Part shown: positions 22,617 to 37,800 of the stretch, piece by piece
How the letters are laid out: the number at the start of each line of letters is the position of its first letter
Position numbering within the stretch: position 1 is the first letter of the stretch
Origin: Dallia pectoralis
Taxonomy: Eukaryota; Chordata; Actinopteri; Esociformes; Umbridae
NCBI GenBank assembly: GCA_029465975.1
Contig: CM055754.1
Location: 124,001-188,000, forward strand
Direction: 5' to 3'
DNA: 64,000 bases
The notes under the pieces: model-generated
Told to the model about the DNA's origin: nothing
Seen by the model: only the letters and a program-made list of their open reading frames with translations
Database searches by the model: none
Program-made: the position numbers and the translations under genes

Positions 22617-23266
22617 CCAAATGACAGAATATTTATTTTACTTTATTTCCCTGCAAAAGCGAATTATTCAAAGAAATCAATAAGTTGTTCTCCAGACAGG
22701 ACAAAAGCCAGTATTCTGTAAAGGATGAAAGTAAAAGCTTGGAGACAGTTTGGAAAACCACTGAATCGCCAAAACAGAGGTATGGCGCATTTGAAAAGCA
22801 TTGATTAACTGTAGAATCACAAATAACAGACAGGTACAGTAAAGCCAATTAAGCTTCAAATTGCAATGAGATGTACACAAATCTCCTGCTCCTACATGTG
22901 GACATAAAGAACAAAAAATCCTTTTCACAGGGTTTATGTTTTCAAATGATTACGTAAAATAACATGGAACTACACTGTACACATGACAAATTGAAAAACT
23001 ATTCAGAGGACATTATAATAATACTTTCATTATTTAAAATTAAAATACAACCCATTTTAAGAGATCCTCTTAACAGTGTAATTACATTTTATACAAGATT
23101 AATAAATAACTGTAATAATTCTGACGCAATGGGTGGTATTTCATACTGTAACTACAGAGTTGTACAAACTAACTACCTGACTGAAAATATATAATGGCTA
23201 ATCGTATTACATGCTGGGATTTTGTTTTTGTTGTTTTGCAGAAGCTTATCTTTATTTCCTGACTTG
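22617..23266. other. AT-rich spacer
   Basis: No gene or repeat recognised. Short frames only. Confidence 0.4.
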
Positions 23267-23267
23267 G

Positions 23268-26200
23268 TAATGAATAACAAGCATATGGTAACTATACTAT
23301 ACATGTACTAATGGTAATGAATAACAAGCATATGGTAACTATACTATACATGTACTAATGGTAATGAATAACAAGCATATGGTAACTATACTATACATGT
23401 ACTAATGGTAATGAATAACAAACATATGGTAACTATACTATACATGTACTAATGGTAATGAATAACAAGCATATGGTAACTATACTATACATGTACTAAT
23501 GGTAATGAATAACAAGCATATGGTAACTATACTATACATGTACTAATGGTAATGAATAACAAGCATATGGTAACTATACTATACATGTACTAATGGTAAT
23601 GAATAACAAACATATGGTAACTATACTATACATGTACTAATGGTAATGAATAACAAGCATATGGTAACTATACTATACATGTACTAATGGTAATGAATAA
23701 CAAGCATATGGTAACTATACTATACATGTAGTAATGGTAATGAATAACAATCATATGGTAACTACACTATACATGTACTAATGGTAATGAATAACAAACA
23801 TATGGTAACTATACTATACATGTACTAATGGTAATGAATAACAAGCATATGGTAACTACACTATACATGTACTAATGGTAATGAATAACAAGCATATGGT
23901 AACTATACTATACATGTACTAATGGTAATGAATAACAAACATATGGTAACTATACTATACATGTAGTAATGGTAATGAATAACAATCATATGGTAACTAT
24001 ACTATACATGTACTAATGGTAATGAATAACAAGCATATGGTAACTATACTATACATGTAGTAATGGTAATGAATAACAATCATATGGTAACTATACTATA
24101 CATGTACTAATGGTAATGAATAACAAACATATGGTAACTATACTATACATGTAGTAATGGTAATGAATAACAAGCATATGGTAACTATACTATACATGTA
24201 CTAATGGTAATGAATAACAAACATATGGTAACTATACTATACATGTACTAATGGTAATGAATAACAAGCATATGGTAACTATACTATACATGTACTAATG
24301 GTAATGAATAACAAGCATATGGTAACTATACTATACATGTACTCATGGTAATGAATAACAAGCATATGGTAACTACACTATACATGTACTAATGGTAATG
24401 AATAACAAACATATGGTAACTATACTATACATGTACTAATGGTAATGAATAACAATCATATGGTAACTATACTATACATGTACTAATGGTAATGAATAAC
24501 AAGCATATGGTAACTATACTATACATGTACTAATGGTAATGAATAACAAGCATATGGTAACTATACTATACATGTACTAATGGTAATGAATAACAATCAT
24601 ATGGTAACTATACTATACATGTACTAATGGTAATGAATAACAAACATATGGTAACTATACTATACATGTAGTAATGGTAATGAATAACAAGCATATGGTA
24701 ACTATACTATACATGTACTAATGGTAATGAATAACAAGCATATGGTAACTATACTATACATGTAGTAATGGTAATGAATAACAAGCATATGGTAACTATA
24801 CTATACATGTACTAATGGTAATGAATAACAAACATATGGTAACTATACTATACATGTACTAATGGTAATGAATAACAAGCATATGGTAACTATACTATAC
24901 ATGTACTCATGGTAATGAATAACAAGCATATGGTAACTATACTATACATGTAGTAATGGTAATGAATAACAAACATATGGTAACTATACTATACATGTAC
25001 TAATGGTAATGAATAACAAGCATATGGTAACTATACTATACATGTACTAATGGTAATGAATAACAAACATATGGTAACTATACTATACATGTAGTAATGG
25101 TAATGAATAACAAGCATATGGTAACTATACTATACATGTACTAATGGTAATGAATAACAAGCATATGGTAACTATACTATACATGTAGTAATGGTAATGA
25201 ATAACAAGCATATGGTAACTATACTATACATGTACTAATGGTAATGAATAACAAACATATGGTAACTATACTATACATGTACTAATGGTAATGAATAACA
25301 AGCATATGGTAACTATACTATACATGTACTAATGGTAATGAATAACAAGCATATGGTAACTATACTATACATGTAGTAATGGTAATGAATAACAAGCATA
25401 TGGTAACTATACTATACATGTAGTAATGGTAATGAATAACAAACATATGGTAACTATACTATACATGTACTAATGGTAATGAATAACAAACATATGGTAA
25501 CTATACTATACATGTACTAATGGTAATGAATAACAAACATATGGTAACTATACTATACATGTAGTAATGGTAATGAATAACAAGCATATGGTAACTATAC
25601 TATACATGTACTAATGGTAATGAATAACAAGCATATGGTAACTATACTATACATGTACTAATGGTAATGAATAACAATCATATGGTAACTATACTATACA
25701 TGTAGTAATGGTAATGAATAACAAGCATATGGTAACTATACTATACATGTACTAATGGTAATGAATAACAAGCATATGGTAACTATACTATACATGTACT
25801 AATGGTAATGAATAACAAGCATATGGTAACTATACTATACATGTAGTAATGGTAATGAATAACAAACATATGGTAACTATACTATACATGTACTAATGGT
25901 AATGAATAACAAGCATATGGTAACTATACTATACATGTACTAATGGTAATGAATAACAAGCATATGGTAACTATACTATACATGTACTAATGGTAATGAA
26001 TAACAAGCATATGGTAACTATACTATACATGTACTAATGGTAATGAATAACAAGCATATGGTAACTATACTATACATGTACTAATGGTAATGAATAACAA
26101 TCATATGGTAACTATACTATACATGTACTAATGGTAATGAATAACAAGCATATGGTAACTATACTATACATGTAGTAATGGTAATGAATAACAAGCATAT

Positions 26201-26645
26201 GGTAACTATACTATACATGTACTAATGGTAATGAATAACAAGCATATGGTAACTATACTATACATGTACTAATGGTAATGAATAACAAGCATATGGTAAC
26301 TATACTATACATGTACTAATGGTAATGAATAACAAACATATGGTAACTATACTATACATGTAGTAATGGTAATGAATAACAAGCATATGGTAACTATACT
26401 ATACATGTAGTAATGGTAATGAATAACAAGCATATGGTAACTATACTATACATGTAGTAATGGTAATGAATAACAAGCATATGGTAACTATACTATACAT
26501 GTACTAATGGTAATGAATAACAATCATATGGTAACTATACTATACATGTACTAATGGTAATGAATAACAAGCATATGGTAACTATACTATACATGTACTA
26601 ATGGTAATGAATAACAAGCATATGGTAACTATACTATACATGTAG
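23268..26645. repeat. 47-bp minisatellite, about 72 copies
   Basis: A very regular 3.4-kb array. Unit: atggtaatgaataacaagca, tatggtaactatactataca, tgtacta. Variation is almost confined to three sites (aagc/aaac/aatc, acta/agta, tata/taca) and copies keep a strict 47-bp period. Confidence 0.97.
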
Positions 26646-28399
26646 GTTAACTATTCACACTGGAAAAAGCCAAAACCAATCCCCAAGAATTGAGTATTCA
26701 TGTCATCATCGCTTCCATACATTATGAAATGTGGGAGGTTTCTTTTTTTGTTATTTGGACTGCTTTGTGAAAATTGTATACGCAAATGTCCAATTCCAAA
26801 AGAGGACATTTTTCCAGTAGTTACTGTAGCTACATCACTACACAGAAATTACTATCCAAAATGCCAAGATTTCAAAATACCAACAATCGACAAACAAAAA
26901 TACATCTCAAATCCTTGTAGTTCACAAAAATATCCGTGATAATCCACTATTAGGGCTTAGTAGTTATGCAGATTGAATGTCTGTTTTTATCAACAGGAGT
27001 AAAAATCTAGATAATTCACTTCTTTGGACTGTCTGGAAAAACATTGAGTGAAAGTTAAACAGGCTGCATATTCTAAAAGTTTTTAAAGAGGTTCTACGAT
27101 TTAAAATAAACATTGTAACCTTGTGAACGTTTTAACGTAAAAAAGAAAACGTGGCATTTGTGAATTTAGTGACAATTTGCCCATTTTCACAAGCATTTGT
27201 TACCACTGTACTTCAGTTATTACAGTTAATTACTACACTTGTTACAGTGTAATTACACATGTATATAAATTAGGTCTTTTACTGAAAATTCATAGAAAAT
27301 AAACATTTTACAAAATAATATTAAAGCGTGCTTGTCTAAGGTAGCTCAATGTCACACTATCAATACATACATGGCTGCTTACACACACAGGAGAAAGATC
27401 ATGGCATTGGGGTGTTTAGAACTACAGCCAGAATCAGTATTCACTATGGGAATGTATCTATGTCTGCTTCCTCAGGTTACCTGTTCCTTCAGTTCTGTTC
27501 ATGCAGCATAACTCAGGCCATGCTGGATTGTCAGACGACGGGGAGTATTAATTGAAGGCACAGCAAGAGAGCACTATTACAAACAACAATCATGTGGTTT
27601 TCAGTTTGGCAGAAAAACCTTCACTCCCTTTGAGAAGCAAAATATTTGCAATAAAAAGTATCAAACGTTATTGTGACGGTGTCGGCTGAGTCGCACACAG
27701 CGTTAGAATTAACTGTTTAGTTTGAAGGTTAGGTCTAACCCTAACCCTAACTACTGCCATGGCTTTATGCAAACACTTTTTAAACCCCAAAACATTGGAA
27801 CCATTTTTTTTCAAATGGAGCAGTATCTGAACTGAAAATAAATATTGAAGCATTGACATTATGAATATCAATTACAATAAGACCCCTTTTAGCAAAGTAA
27901 AACCACACACAGGACAGAACCGATGATGAAAATAACAAGGTTGACAGTAATTACAATAGAAGCAAATCCCATTCTGTGTCTTCTTTTCTATAGAGAGTGT
28001 TGACCTCCTCCCCCCAGTCTGTGGTGTTCTCTCACTGCAGATGGCTCAATCACAACCCTAACCTTCACAGCGTTGCACCACTCCAGAGACAGATCTGCAA
28101 GTCACAAGACCACTCTGTCCACTCAGAACCAATCTGTGCAGTAACACACTGAGTTGTTGAACCTCACTCCTACTCCTGTCCAAGCTGCACACATATAGTG
28201 TTCTGCTCCACAGTAAACCTCAGATCACGTTTAGTATGGTACAACTTATTAATTCTTTACACAGCAAAGAAAGGGAGAAAACAAAAAGCAAAAGCAAGAA
28301 AATTAAACATGCACTTTTGTGCGAACTGTCTTGATTATATTTGATTCATGAAGACAGCTTTTCCAGATGTGTAGAGGGCTCACTTTGAATATTCCCCAA
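26646..28399 (-). other. single-copy flank, probable tmem63c 3' UTR and downstream
   Basis: 1.75 kb of mostly unique sequence downstream of the tmem63c stop. No second gene is convincing; frames here are under 80 codons and have no family features. A short telomere-like ctaaccctaaccctaac occurs near 27736. I could not pick a polyadenylation site. Confidence 0.4.
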
Positions 28400-28505
28400 T
28401 TAGGGTTAGGGTTATGGAAACATGGTTAGGCTTATGGAAACATGTTTAGGGTAATGGAAACATGGTTAGGGTCATGGAAACATGGTTAGGGTCATGGAAA
28501 CATGG
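28400..28505. repeat. 20-bp short tandem repeat
   Basis: About five copies of ggaaacatggttagggtcat with small changes. On the - strand it lies in the presumed tmem63c 3' UTR. Confidence 0.85.
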
Positions 28506-28671
28506 CTGTGGAAGAAGTGATGTCAGCATTAGAACCTCTAAAGACAACATCCAAATATGATCCAGTAACAGGGACTGAGGCAGCAGGTGTGGTTCTGAGG
28601 TTAAAGCTGAGAAATTAAGCATTATAGCATTTTGGCAGAGGTGGTTAGTGCAAGCTAAGTCACTAATAGCC

Positions 28672-28970
28672 CACTGGGTTAAGGTTAGGTCACTAGCAGC
28701 CCACTGGGCTGTCCATGAGGTGGCTGGGGTAGTAGGGTTAGGGTTAGGTCACTAGTAGCCCACTGGGCTGTCCATGAGGTGGCTGGGGTAGTAGGGTTAG
28801 GGTTAGGTCACTAGTAGCCCACTGGGCTGTCCATGAGGTGGCTGGGGTAGTAGGGTTAGGGTTAGGTCACTAGCAGCCCACTGGGCTGTCCATGAGGTGG
28901 CTGGGGTAGTAGGGTTAGGGTTAGGTCACTAGTAGCCCACTGGGCTGTCCATGAGGTGGCTGGGGCAGTA
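28672..28970. repeat. 59-bp minisatellite containing the tmem63c stop codon
   Basis: Five copies of a 59-bp unit (gggttagggttaggtcacta, gtagcccactgggctgtcca, tgaggtggctggggtagta). The copy at 28929-28970 is the genuine 3' end of tmem63c coding sequence on the - strand. The others repeat the last 13 or so codons plus TAG downstream of it, joined by a CCCTAACCCTAAC spacer. Confidence 0.93.
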
Positions 28971-29138
28971 GGGGTCTGGAGGCTGCTGAAGCTCTGTCTC
29001 CACTGTTTCAACCTTGTCCTCTTTCTCCACCTCCTCTCTGTCCTGAGAGGTGGCCATGGTCCCGTAGCTCTGGTGAGCTGGAGAGGGCATTGGGGTAAGG
29101 CCCACCTCTGGGTCCAACAATACAGATGCTACAAACAG
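28929..29138 (-). CDS. tmem63c: tmem63c exon 22 (terminal)
   Basis: Residues 771-839 and TAG (28929-28931). Acceptor cctcag precedes CTGTTTG at 29138. Encodes LFVASVLLDPEVGLTPMPSP and an acidic tail; the vertebrate protein has a closely similar SPA..YGTM segment. The last part of this exon is the seed of the 59-bp array. Confidence 0.9.
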   Translation of the reverse strand: MFVASVLLDPEVGLTPMPSPAHQSYGTMATSQDREEVEKEDKVETVETELQQPPDPYCPSHLMDSPVGY

Positions 29139-32100
29139 CTGAGGTGGGAAACGGAGACAGAGATAAGTCACCAATGATGCAGAAAAGTCTTGTAACTGGA
29201 ATTAAGAGTAGTTAAGAGTGGTGTGAATGAACGGCAAATACATTGGATGGTGTGGTGGAATGGGTGGAGCTTCTCTCTGCATCGACACAGGTTCTTTCTG
29301 AGGGCTGATCAGTTGACAACTGGTCAGACATCTGAAACATAATGGCACCAAGTTTATTTAGTCATTGGGCGTCAAAGCACGACATCACACTACATTACAC
29401 TACATCACACCACATTACATCACACTACACTACATTACACTACACTACATCACACTACACTACATCACACTACACTACATTACACTACACTACATCACAC
29501 TACACTACATCACACTACACTACATCACACTACACTACATTACACTACACTACATCATACTACACTACATCACAATACCTCACACTACCTCACACTACCT
29601 CACACCACACTATATCACACCACATCACACAACACTACCTCACACTACACTACCTCACACTACCTCACACCACACTATATCACACCACACTACATCTCAC
29701 CACACTACATCACACTACCTCACACTACACTACCTCACACTACATCACACTACATCACACTACCTCACACCACACTACACTACATCACACCACACTACAA
29801 AACATCACACTGCACTACATCACACTACAATACATCACACTACACTACATCACACTACCTCACACTACATCACACTACACTACCTCACACTACACTACAT
29901 CACACTACATCACACCACACAACATCACACCACACTACATCACACCACACTACATCACACTACACTACATCACACCACACTACACTACATCCCACCACAC
30001 TACACAACATCACACTACACTACATTACACTGCATTACACTACATCACACTACCTCACACCACACTACCTCACACCACACTACCTCACACTACCTCACAC
30101 TACCTCACACCACACTATATCCGACCACATCACACTACCTCACACTACCTCACACCACACTACACCACACTACATCACACTACACTACATCACACTACCT
30201 CAAACTACCTCACACTACCTCACACTACCTCACACCACACTACCTCACACCACACTACATCACACCACACTAAACTAGATCACACTACATCACACTACAT
30301 CACACTACCTCACACTACCTCACACCACACTACATCACACCACACTACATCACACTGCACTACATCACACTACACTACATCACACTACACTACATCACAC
30401 TACCTCACACTACATCACACTACACTACCTCACACTACATCACACTACCTCACACTACCTCACACTACATCACACCACACTACATCACACTACACTACAT
30501 CACATTACCTCACACTACATCACACTACACTACCTCACACTACACTACATCACATTACCTCACACTACATCACACTACACTACCTCACACTACACTACAT
30601 CACATTACCTCACACTACATCACACCACACTACATCACCCTACACTACAACACTAAATGGAATATTGTTTACATGGTAGTTAACATTGTAGTTAACATTG
30701 TAGCTGACCTGGTAGCTGGATAACTTGTCCGGCTGTTTCCTCAGACAAAGTCCAAAAAGGGAGATGGAGATGCAACAGAGTAGAGAGATAAATGTAAAGA
30801 GTGTGATGGAATGTGTTGGACCTGAAACACAAGAGAGAATAACATCACCAACCCTGATGATCACTGGCAGACACTAATCTGAACTTAACCAATACTGGGT
30901 AGCCCAAACCTAACTGTCCATCTGGTATGTTAACAGAATTGAAAAAGTACCCAGTCTGAGCACGGAGAAGAACAGAAGCCAGAACATGCAGAGGACCGGC
31001 GCCACGACAACCTGGCTGATGGCAGCAGTGTGAATGCGCTGGTTTAGCTTGGTGGGCACGTATGCATAGTAGATGTTATAGCGGTCCACTATGTGTTTCA
31101 GGATCAGGTAGAGAAGCCCTGAGAGACAAAAACACCACAAGACATTACAGATCAGACCCAAACAACATTAAGCTTATGTAATAACTCTAACCCTAACCCT
31201 TAACATCTAAACTGGAGTGGAGCTGTATTCAACTCCCATTCCTGTCAGTAGAGTTTGAATTTCCTAAGTGAACCTAGGTAAAAGACAGCCCAGACCTGGT
31301 ACAGTATTGAAGGCAGGCGTCAGGCCTAGATAGCAATAGTAAACAAAGTTTTGTTGCGGCTCTAGGATTAAACTGGGCATTTAGCTCTCAGCTGGCTGAG
31401 TGTGTAGGTCGAAATAACCTTTACTTTCCACAGTCTGCCCCACGCTGGCAGCAGGTGGTCACAGAATCAAAGGTGGGCTCAGATAACATCATTGATCACA
31501 CACACAAATGTGCGTGCGCATGCGCGCACGCACGCACGCACACACACACACACGGACACACACACACACACACACGGACAGTCACGGACACAGACAGCAC
31601 AGATAATGAAACTTACACACACAGATACAGATCCAGACCAAACAAACACACAAACAGGAGAATACACTGGCCAGATGAACACAGACACAGACACTCACCA
31701 AAGGGGACGATGATAGGACAGGTAATACTATAGGCCATGCTAACAGAATAAATACACATGGTCCAGGCATATTCCAGACCGAACTGGAACTCATAGGCCT
31801 GGCTCTGAAGAGACAGAACACACACAGTTATTTGATGCATTAAAAACAAACAACTACATCACAGATATACAACTCCTCTCACCCGTTTAACATGGATTCG
31901 TTCAGCCTCGGATTTGGCGAAGCAGAGGCGTAGTGCGTACACCATCAGAGCTGGGATCCGAAGCAGCTCCATGGCTGTGCCAATCAGGCTGGATGTGATC
32001 ACGTAGTTGACAAAGAATGCTCCATTATCTGGCAGGAACACACACCTGCACACAATGTCAGGACATTCAGCTGTTATGTCGACGTCTGATGAGGACATAC

Positions 32101-34774
32101 AGCTGTTATGTCAATGCTTGATGAGGACATACAGCTGTTATGTCAATGCTTGATGAGGACATACAGCTGTTATGTCAATGCTTGATGAGGACATACAGCT
32201 GTTATGTCAATGCCTGATGAGGACAAACAACTGTTATGTCAATGCTTGATGAGGACATACAACTGTTATGTCAATGCTTGATGAGGACATACAGCTGTCA
32301 CAGTGCTATGTAAGTACCAGCTGGTACTACAGCCTTTGAAAACAAGAAAAATAAACGTACTGGAATTTAATATCCTTGTCTTCCAAGAAGTTGACATCAA
32401 ACAGCCACCTGAAGAACAGTTCCAGACTGGGCAGACAAAAGTCAATCACAAAAACATTAGAGGCAGCACAGAAACATTAGAGGCAGCACAGGAACATTAG
32501 AGGCAGCACAGGAACATTAAATGCAGCACAGGAACATTAGAGGCAGCACAGGGACATTAGAGGCAGCACATGAACATTAGAGACAGCACAGGAACATTAG
32601 AGGCAGCACATGAACATTAGAGGCAGCACAGGAACATTAGAGGCAGCACAGGAACATTAGATGTAGCACAGGAACATTAGAGACAGCACAGGAACATTAG
32701 AGGCAGCACATGAACATGAGAGGCAGCACAGGAACATTAGAGGCAGCACATGAACATTAGAGGCAGCACAGGAACATTAGAGGCAGCACAGCATTTATGT
32801 TTCATACCTGGAGAGACCCAGTGAAGGTAGAATGATCACCATGAACACCAGCAGAAGAAAGCACTTGTGCATCGTGATCTGGTTCTCACTGGATCTGACA
32901 ACACCACATTATGGACCATTAAATTACATTCAAGAAGATACAAAACAAGAATTTTCAAAACTAGTGACACACACACAAACCCACTCAGACACAAACCCAC
33001 TCAGACACAAACCCACTCAGACACAAACCCACTCAGACACAAACCCACTCAGACACAAACCCACTCACACATTTCAATAAGCAACATCTCACATATTTAA
33101 TAACTCTGTAGACTTGATATGGTCTCATTACCGCACCAGTAAGGGTAAACAGTAATGGTAAATATTTGATTAGCTTAAGGTCCTTTTCACATCACGCCTT
33201 CACAGCACATGAGTGGATGGATGGTGCGTCTGTCATGTAAAGGGTGGTGCTTATAGGTTCATATAAAGGGTGGTGCTTATAGGTTCATATAAAGGGTGGT
33301 GCTTATAGGTTCATATAAAGGGTGGTGCTTATAGATTCATATAAAGGGTGGTGCTTATAGATTCATATAAAGGGTGGTGCTTATAGGTTCATATAAAGGG
33401 TGGTGCTTATAGATTCATATAAAGGGTGGTGCTTATAGATTCATATAAAGGGTGGTGCTTATAGATTCATATAAAGGGTGGTGCTTATAGATTCATATAA
33501 AGGGTGGTGCTTATAGGTTCATATAAAGGGTGGTGCTTATAGGTTCATATAAAGGGTGGTGCTTATAGATTCATATAAAGGGTGGTGCTTATAGATTCAT
33601 ATAAAGGGTGGTGCTTATAGATTCATATAAAGGGTGGTGCTTATAGGTTCATATAAACGGTGGTGCTTATAGATTCATATAAAGGGTGGTGCTTATAGAT
33701 TCATATAAAGGGTGGTGCTTATAGGTTCATATAAAGGGTGGTGCTTATATGTTCATATAAAGGGTGGTGCTTATAGATTCATATAAAGGGTGGTGCTTAT
33801 AGATTCATATAAAGGGTGGTGCTTATAGATTCATATAAAGGGTGGTGCTTATAGATTCATATAAAGGGTGGTGCTTATAGATTCATATAAAGGGTGGTGC
33901 TTATAGGTTCATATAAAGGGTGGTGCTTATAGATTCATATAAAGGGTGGTGCTTATAGGTTCATATAAAGGGTGGTGCTTATAGATTCATATAAAGGGTG
34001 GTGCTTATAGATTCATATAAAGGGTGGTGCTTATAGGTTCATATAAAGGGTGGTGCTTATAGGTTCATATAAAGGGTGGTGCTTATAGGTTCATATAAAG
34101 GGTGGTGCTTATAGGTTCATATAAAGGGTGGTGCTTATAGGTTCATATAAAGGGTGGTGCTTATAGATTCATATAAAGGGTGGTGCTTATAGGTTCATAT
34201 AAAGGGTGGTGCTTATAGATTCATATAAAGGGTGGTGTTTATAGGTTCATATAAAGGGTGGTGCTTATAGATTCATATAAAGGGTGGTGTTTATAGGTTC
34301 ATATAAAGGGTGGTGCTTATAGATTCATATAAAGGGTGGTGTTTATAGGTTCATATAAAGGGTGGTGCTTATAGGTTCATATAAAGGGTGGTGCTTATAG
34401 GTTCATATAAAGGGTGGTGCTTATAGGTTCATATAAAGGGTGGTGCTTATAGATTCATATAAAGGGTGGTGTTTATAGGTTCATATAAAGAGTGGTGCTT
34501 CTCCGTGCATAGTGACCACGGCGCATATCATTATCTGCACACAGAGATCGCTATGACAACCTGACTGAAGAGGTATTGCTGACAGACAGAACACATTGAG
34601 ACAGAGAGAGAGACAAACAGAGAGAGAGAGACAGACAGAAAGAGACACAAAGAGAGAGACAGACAGACAGAGAGAGAGAGACAGACAGAAAGAGACACAG
34701 AGAGAGAGACAGTCAGACAGAGAGAGAGACAAAGAGAGAGACAGACAGAAAGAGACACAAAGAGAGAGACAGAC

Positions 34775-34805
<31 letters not shown>

Positions 34806-37800
34806 CAGTCAGACAGACAGTCAGACAGAGAGAGAGAGAGAAACAAAGAGAAAGAGAGAGAGACAGAGAGCGAGAGAGGGGTATTGTGTAATAATTGTGT
34901 CAAGATGCTGAGACAAAGACACACAAGAAGAGTCAACAAAAGAGAGCAAGTCCTGTTTTCAGTGTCAGAAGAGATCCTCAGGCTGGGATTGTGTCACACA
35001 GGGTGTGTTGGGGTCCGCAGCTGAACAGTGCTTTACCTGGTCCAGTGAGACTCAAAGAAAGCTGAGTAGTAGACAATAAAGGGCAACAGAACAGAGAAGC
35101 CCCAGAGCAGCAGGGTGGGGAAGAACTGAGTGATGACTGGGCTCTATGGGAAAGAACCAGAACATGATGACATCACATTAATACAGCACATTTAGGAAAT
35201 GCAAAATGCACAGAGCCACCTCATTGGATACAGCCAGGCAACAGCAGTATGAAATGACCTGTAATTCTGACCTTCAAGCTGTCCACAGGCTGGGTGACAT
35301 TGAACTTATCCATGGTGTTGACTATGATGGCAGGTGTGGTGAGGAAGAAGAGGAGGAGGAAGAGGAGGATGTTGAGCAGGAAGCAGCGGAGCCACCAGCT
35401 GGAACCACTCACTGACAGGTTCTCCCTGGAGTCAGGGAGGTTAACAGGGAGGTTTCAACCACTGACAGGTTCTCCCTGGAGTCAGGGAGGTTAACAGGGA
35501 GGTTTCACACACTGACAGGTTCTCCCTGGAGTCAGGGAGGTTAACAGGGAGGTTTCACACACTGACAGGTTCTCCCTGGAGTCAGGGAGGTTAAAAGGGA
35601 GGTTTCAACCACTGACAGGTTCTCCCTGGAGTCAGGGAGGTTAACAGGGAGGTTTCAACCACTGACAGGTTCTCCCTGGAGTCAGGGAGGTTAACAGGGA
35701 GGTTTTAACCACTGACAGGTTCTCCCTGGAGTCAGGGAGGTTAACAGGGAGGTTTCACACACTGACAGGTTCTCCCTGGAGTCAGGGAGGTTAACAGGGA
35801 GGTTTCACACACTGACAGGTTCTCCCTGGAGTCAGGGAGGTTAACAGGGAGGTTTTAACCACTGACAGGTTCTCCCTGGAGTCAGGGAGGTTAACAGGGA
35901 GGTTTCACACACTGACAGGTTCTCCCTGGAGTCAGGGAGGTTAACAGGGAGGTTTCACACACTGACAGGTTCTCCCTGGAGTCAGGGAGGTTAAAAGGGA
36001 GGTTTCAACCACTGACAGGTTCTCCCTGGAGTCAGGGAGGTTAACAGGGAGGTTTCAACCACTGACAGGTTCTCCCTGGAGTCAGGGAGGTTAACAGGGA
36101 GGTTTTAACCACTGACAGGTTCTCCCTGGAGTCAGGGAGGTTAACAGGGAGGTTTCACACACTGACAGGTTCTCCCTGGAGTCAGGGAGGTTAACAGGGA
36201 GGTTTTAACCACTGACAGGTTCTCCCTGGAGACAACAGGCTACACATTACACTGGAATAAATAACAGGTGGGACACATCACACTGGAATAAATAACAGGT
36301 TGGACACATCACACTGGAATAAATAACAGGTTGGACACATCACATTGGAATGAATAACAGGTTGGAAATATCACACTGGAATAAATAACAGGTTGGACAC
36401 ATCACACTGGAATAAATAACAGGTTGGACACATCACACTGGAATAAATAACAGGTTGGACACATCACACTGGAATAAATAACAGGTTGGACACATCACAC
36501 TGGAATACATAACAGGTTGGACACATCACACTGGAATACATAACAGGTTGGACACATCACACTGGAATACATAACAGGTGGGACACATCACACTGGAATA
36601 AATAACAGGTGGGACACATCACACTGGAATAAATAACAGGTTGGACACATCACACTGGAATAAATAACAGGTTGGACACATCACATTGGAATGAATAACA
36701 GGTTGGAAATATCACACTGGAATAAATAACAGGTGGGACACATCACACTGGAATAAATAACAGGTTGGACACATCACACTGGAATAAATAACAGGTTGGA
36801 CACATCACACTGGAATAAATAACAGGTTGGACACATCACACTGGAATAAATAACAGGTTGGACACATCACACTGGAATACATAACAGGTTGGACACATCA
36901 CACTGGAATAAATAACAGGTTGGACACATCACACTGGAATAAATAACAGGTTGGACACATCACACTGGAATAAATAACAGGTTGGACACATCACACTGGA
37001 ATAAATAACAGGTTGGACACATCACACTGGAATAAATAACAGGTTGGACACATCACACTGGAATAAATAACAGGTTGGACACATCACACTGGAATAAATA
37101 ACAGGTTGGACACATCACACTGGAATAAATAACAGGTTGGACACATCACACTGGAATACATAACAGGTTGGACACATCACACTGGAATAAATAACAGGTT
37201 GGACACATCACACTGGAATAAATAACAGGTTGGACACATCACACTGGAATAAATAACAGGTTGGACACATCACACTGGAATACATAACAGGTTGGACACA
37301 TCACACTGGAATAAATAACAGGTTGGACACATCACACTGGAATAAATAACAGGTTGGACACATCACACTGGAATAAATAACAGGTTGGACACATCACACT
37401 GGAATAAATAACAGGTTGGACACATCACACTGGAATAAATAACAGGTTGGACACATCACACTGGAATAAATAACAGGTTGGACACATCACACTGGAATAA
37501 ATAACAGGTTGGACACATCACACTGGAATAAATAACAGGTTGGACACATCACACTGGAATACATAACAGGTTGGACACATCACACTGGAATAAATAACAG
37601 GTTGGACACATCACACTGGAATAAATAACAGGTTGGACACATCACACTGGAATAAATAACAGGTTGGACACATCACACTGGAATAAATAACAGGTTGGAC
37701 ACATCACACTGGAATAAATAACAGGTTGGACACATCACACTGGAATAAATAACAGGTTGGACACATCACACTGGAATACATAACAGGTTGGACACATCAC

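Noticed and set aside
23268..26645. CRISPR-like regular repeat pattern
   Set aside because: Units are contiguous with no unique spacers and the DNA is vertebrate nuclear; it is a minisatellite.
29342..30679. Frames of 445 and 302 codons rich in His, Thr and Tyr
   Set aside because: Low-complexity reading of the CACTA/CATCA satellite in tmem63c intron 20.
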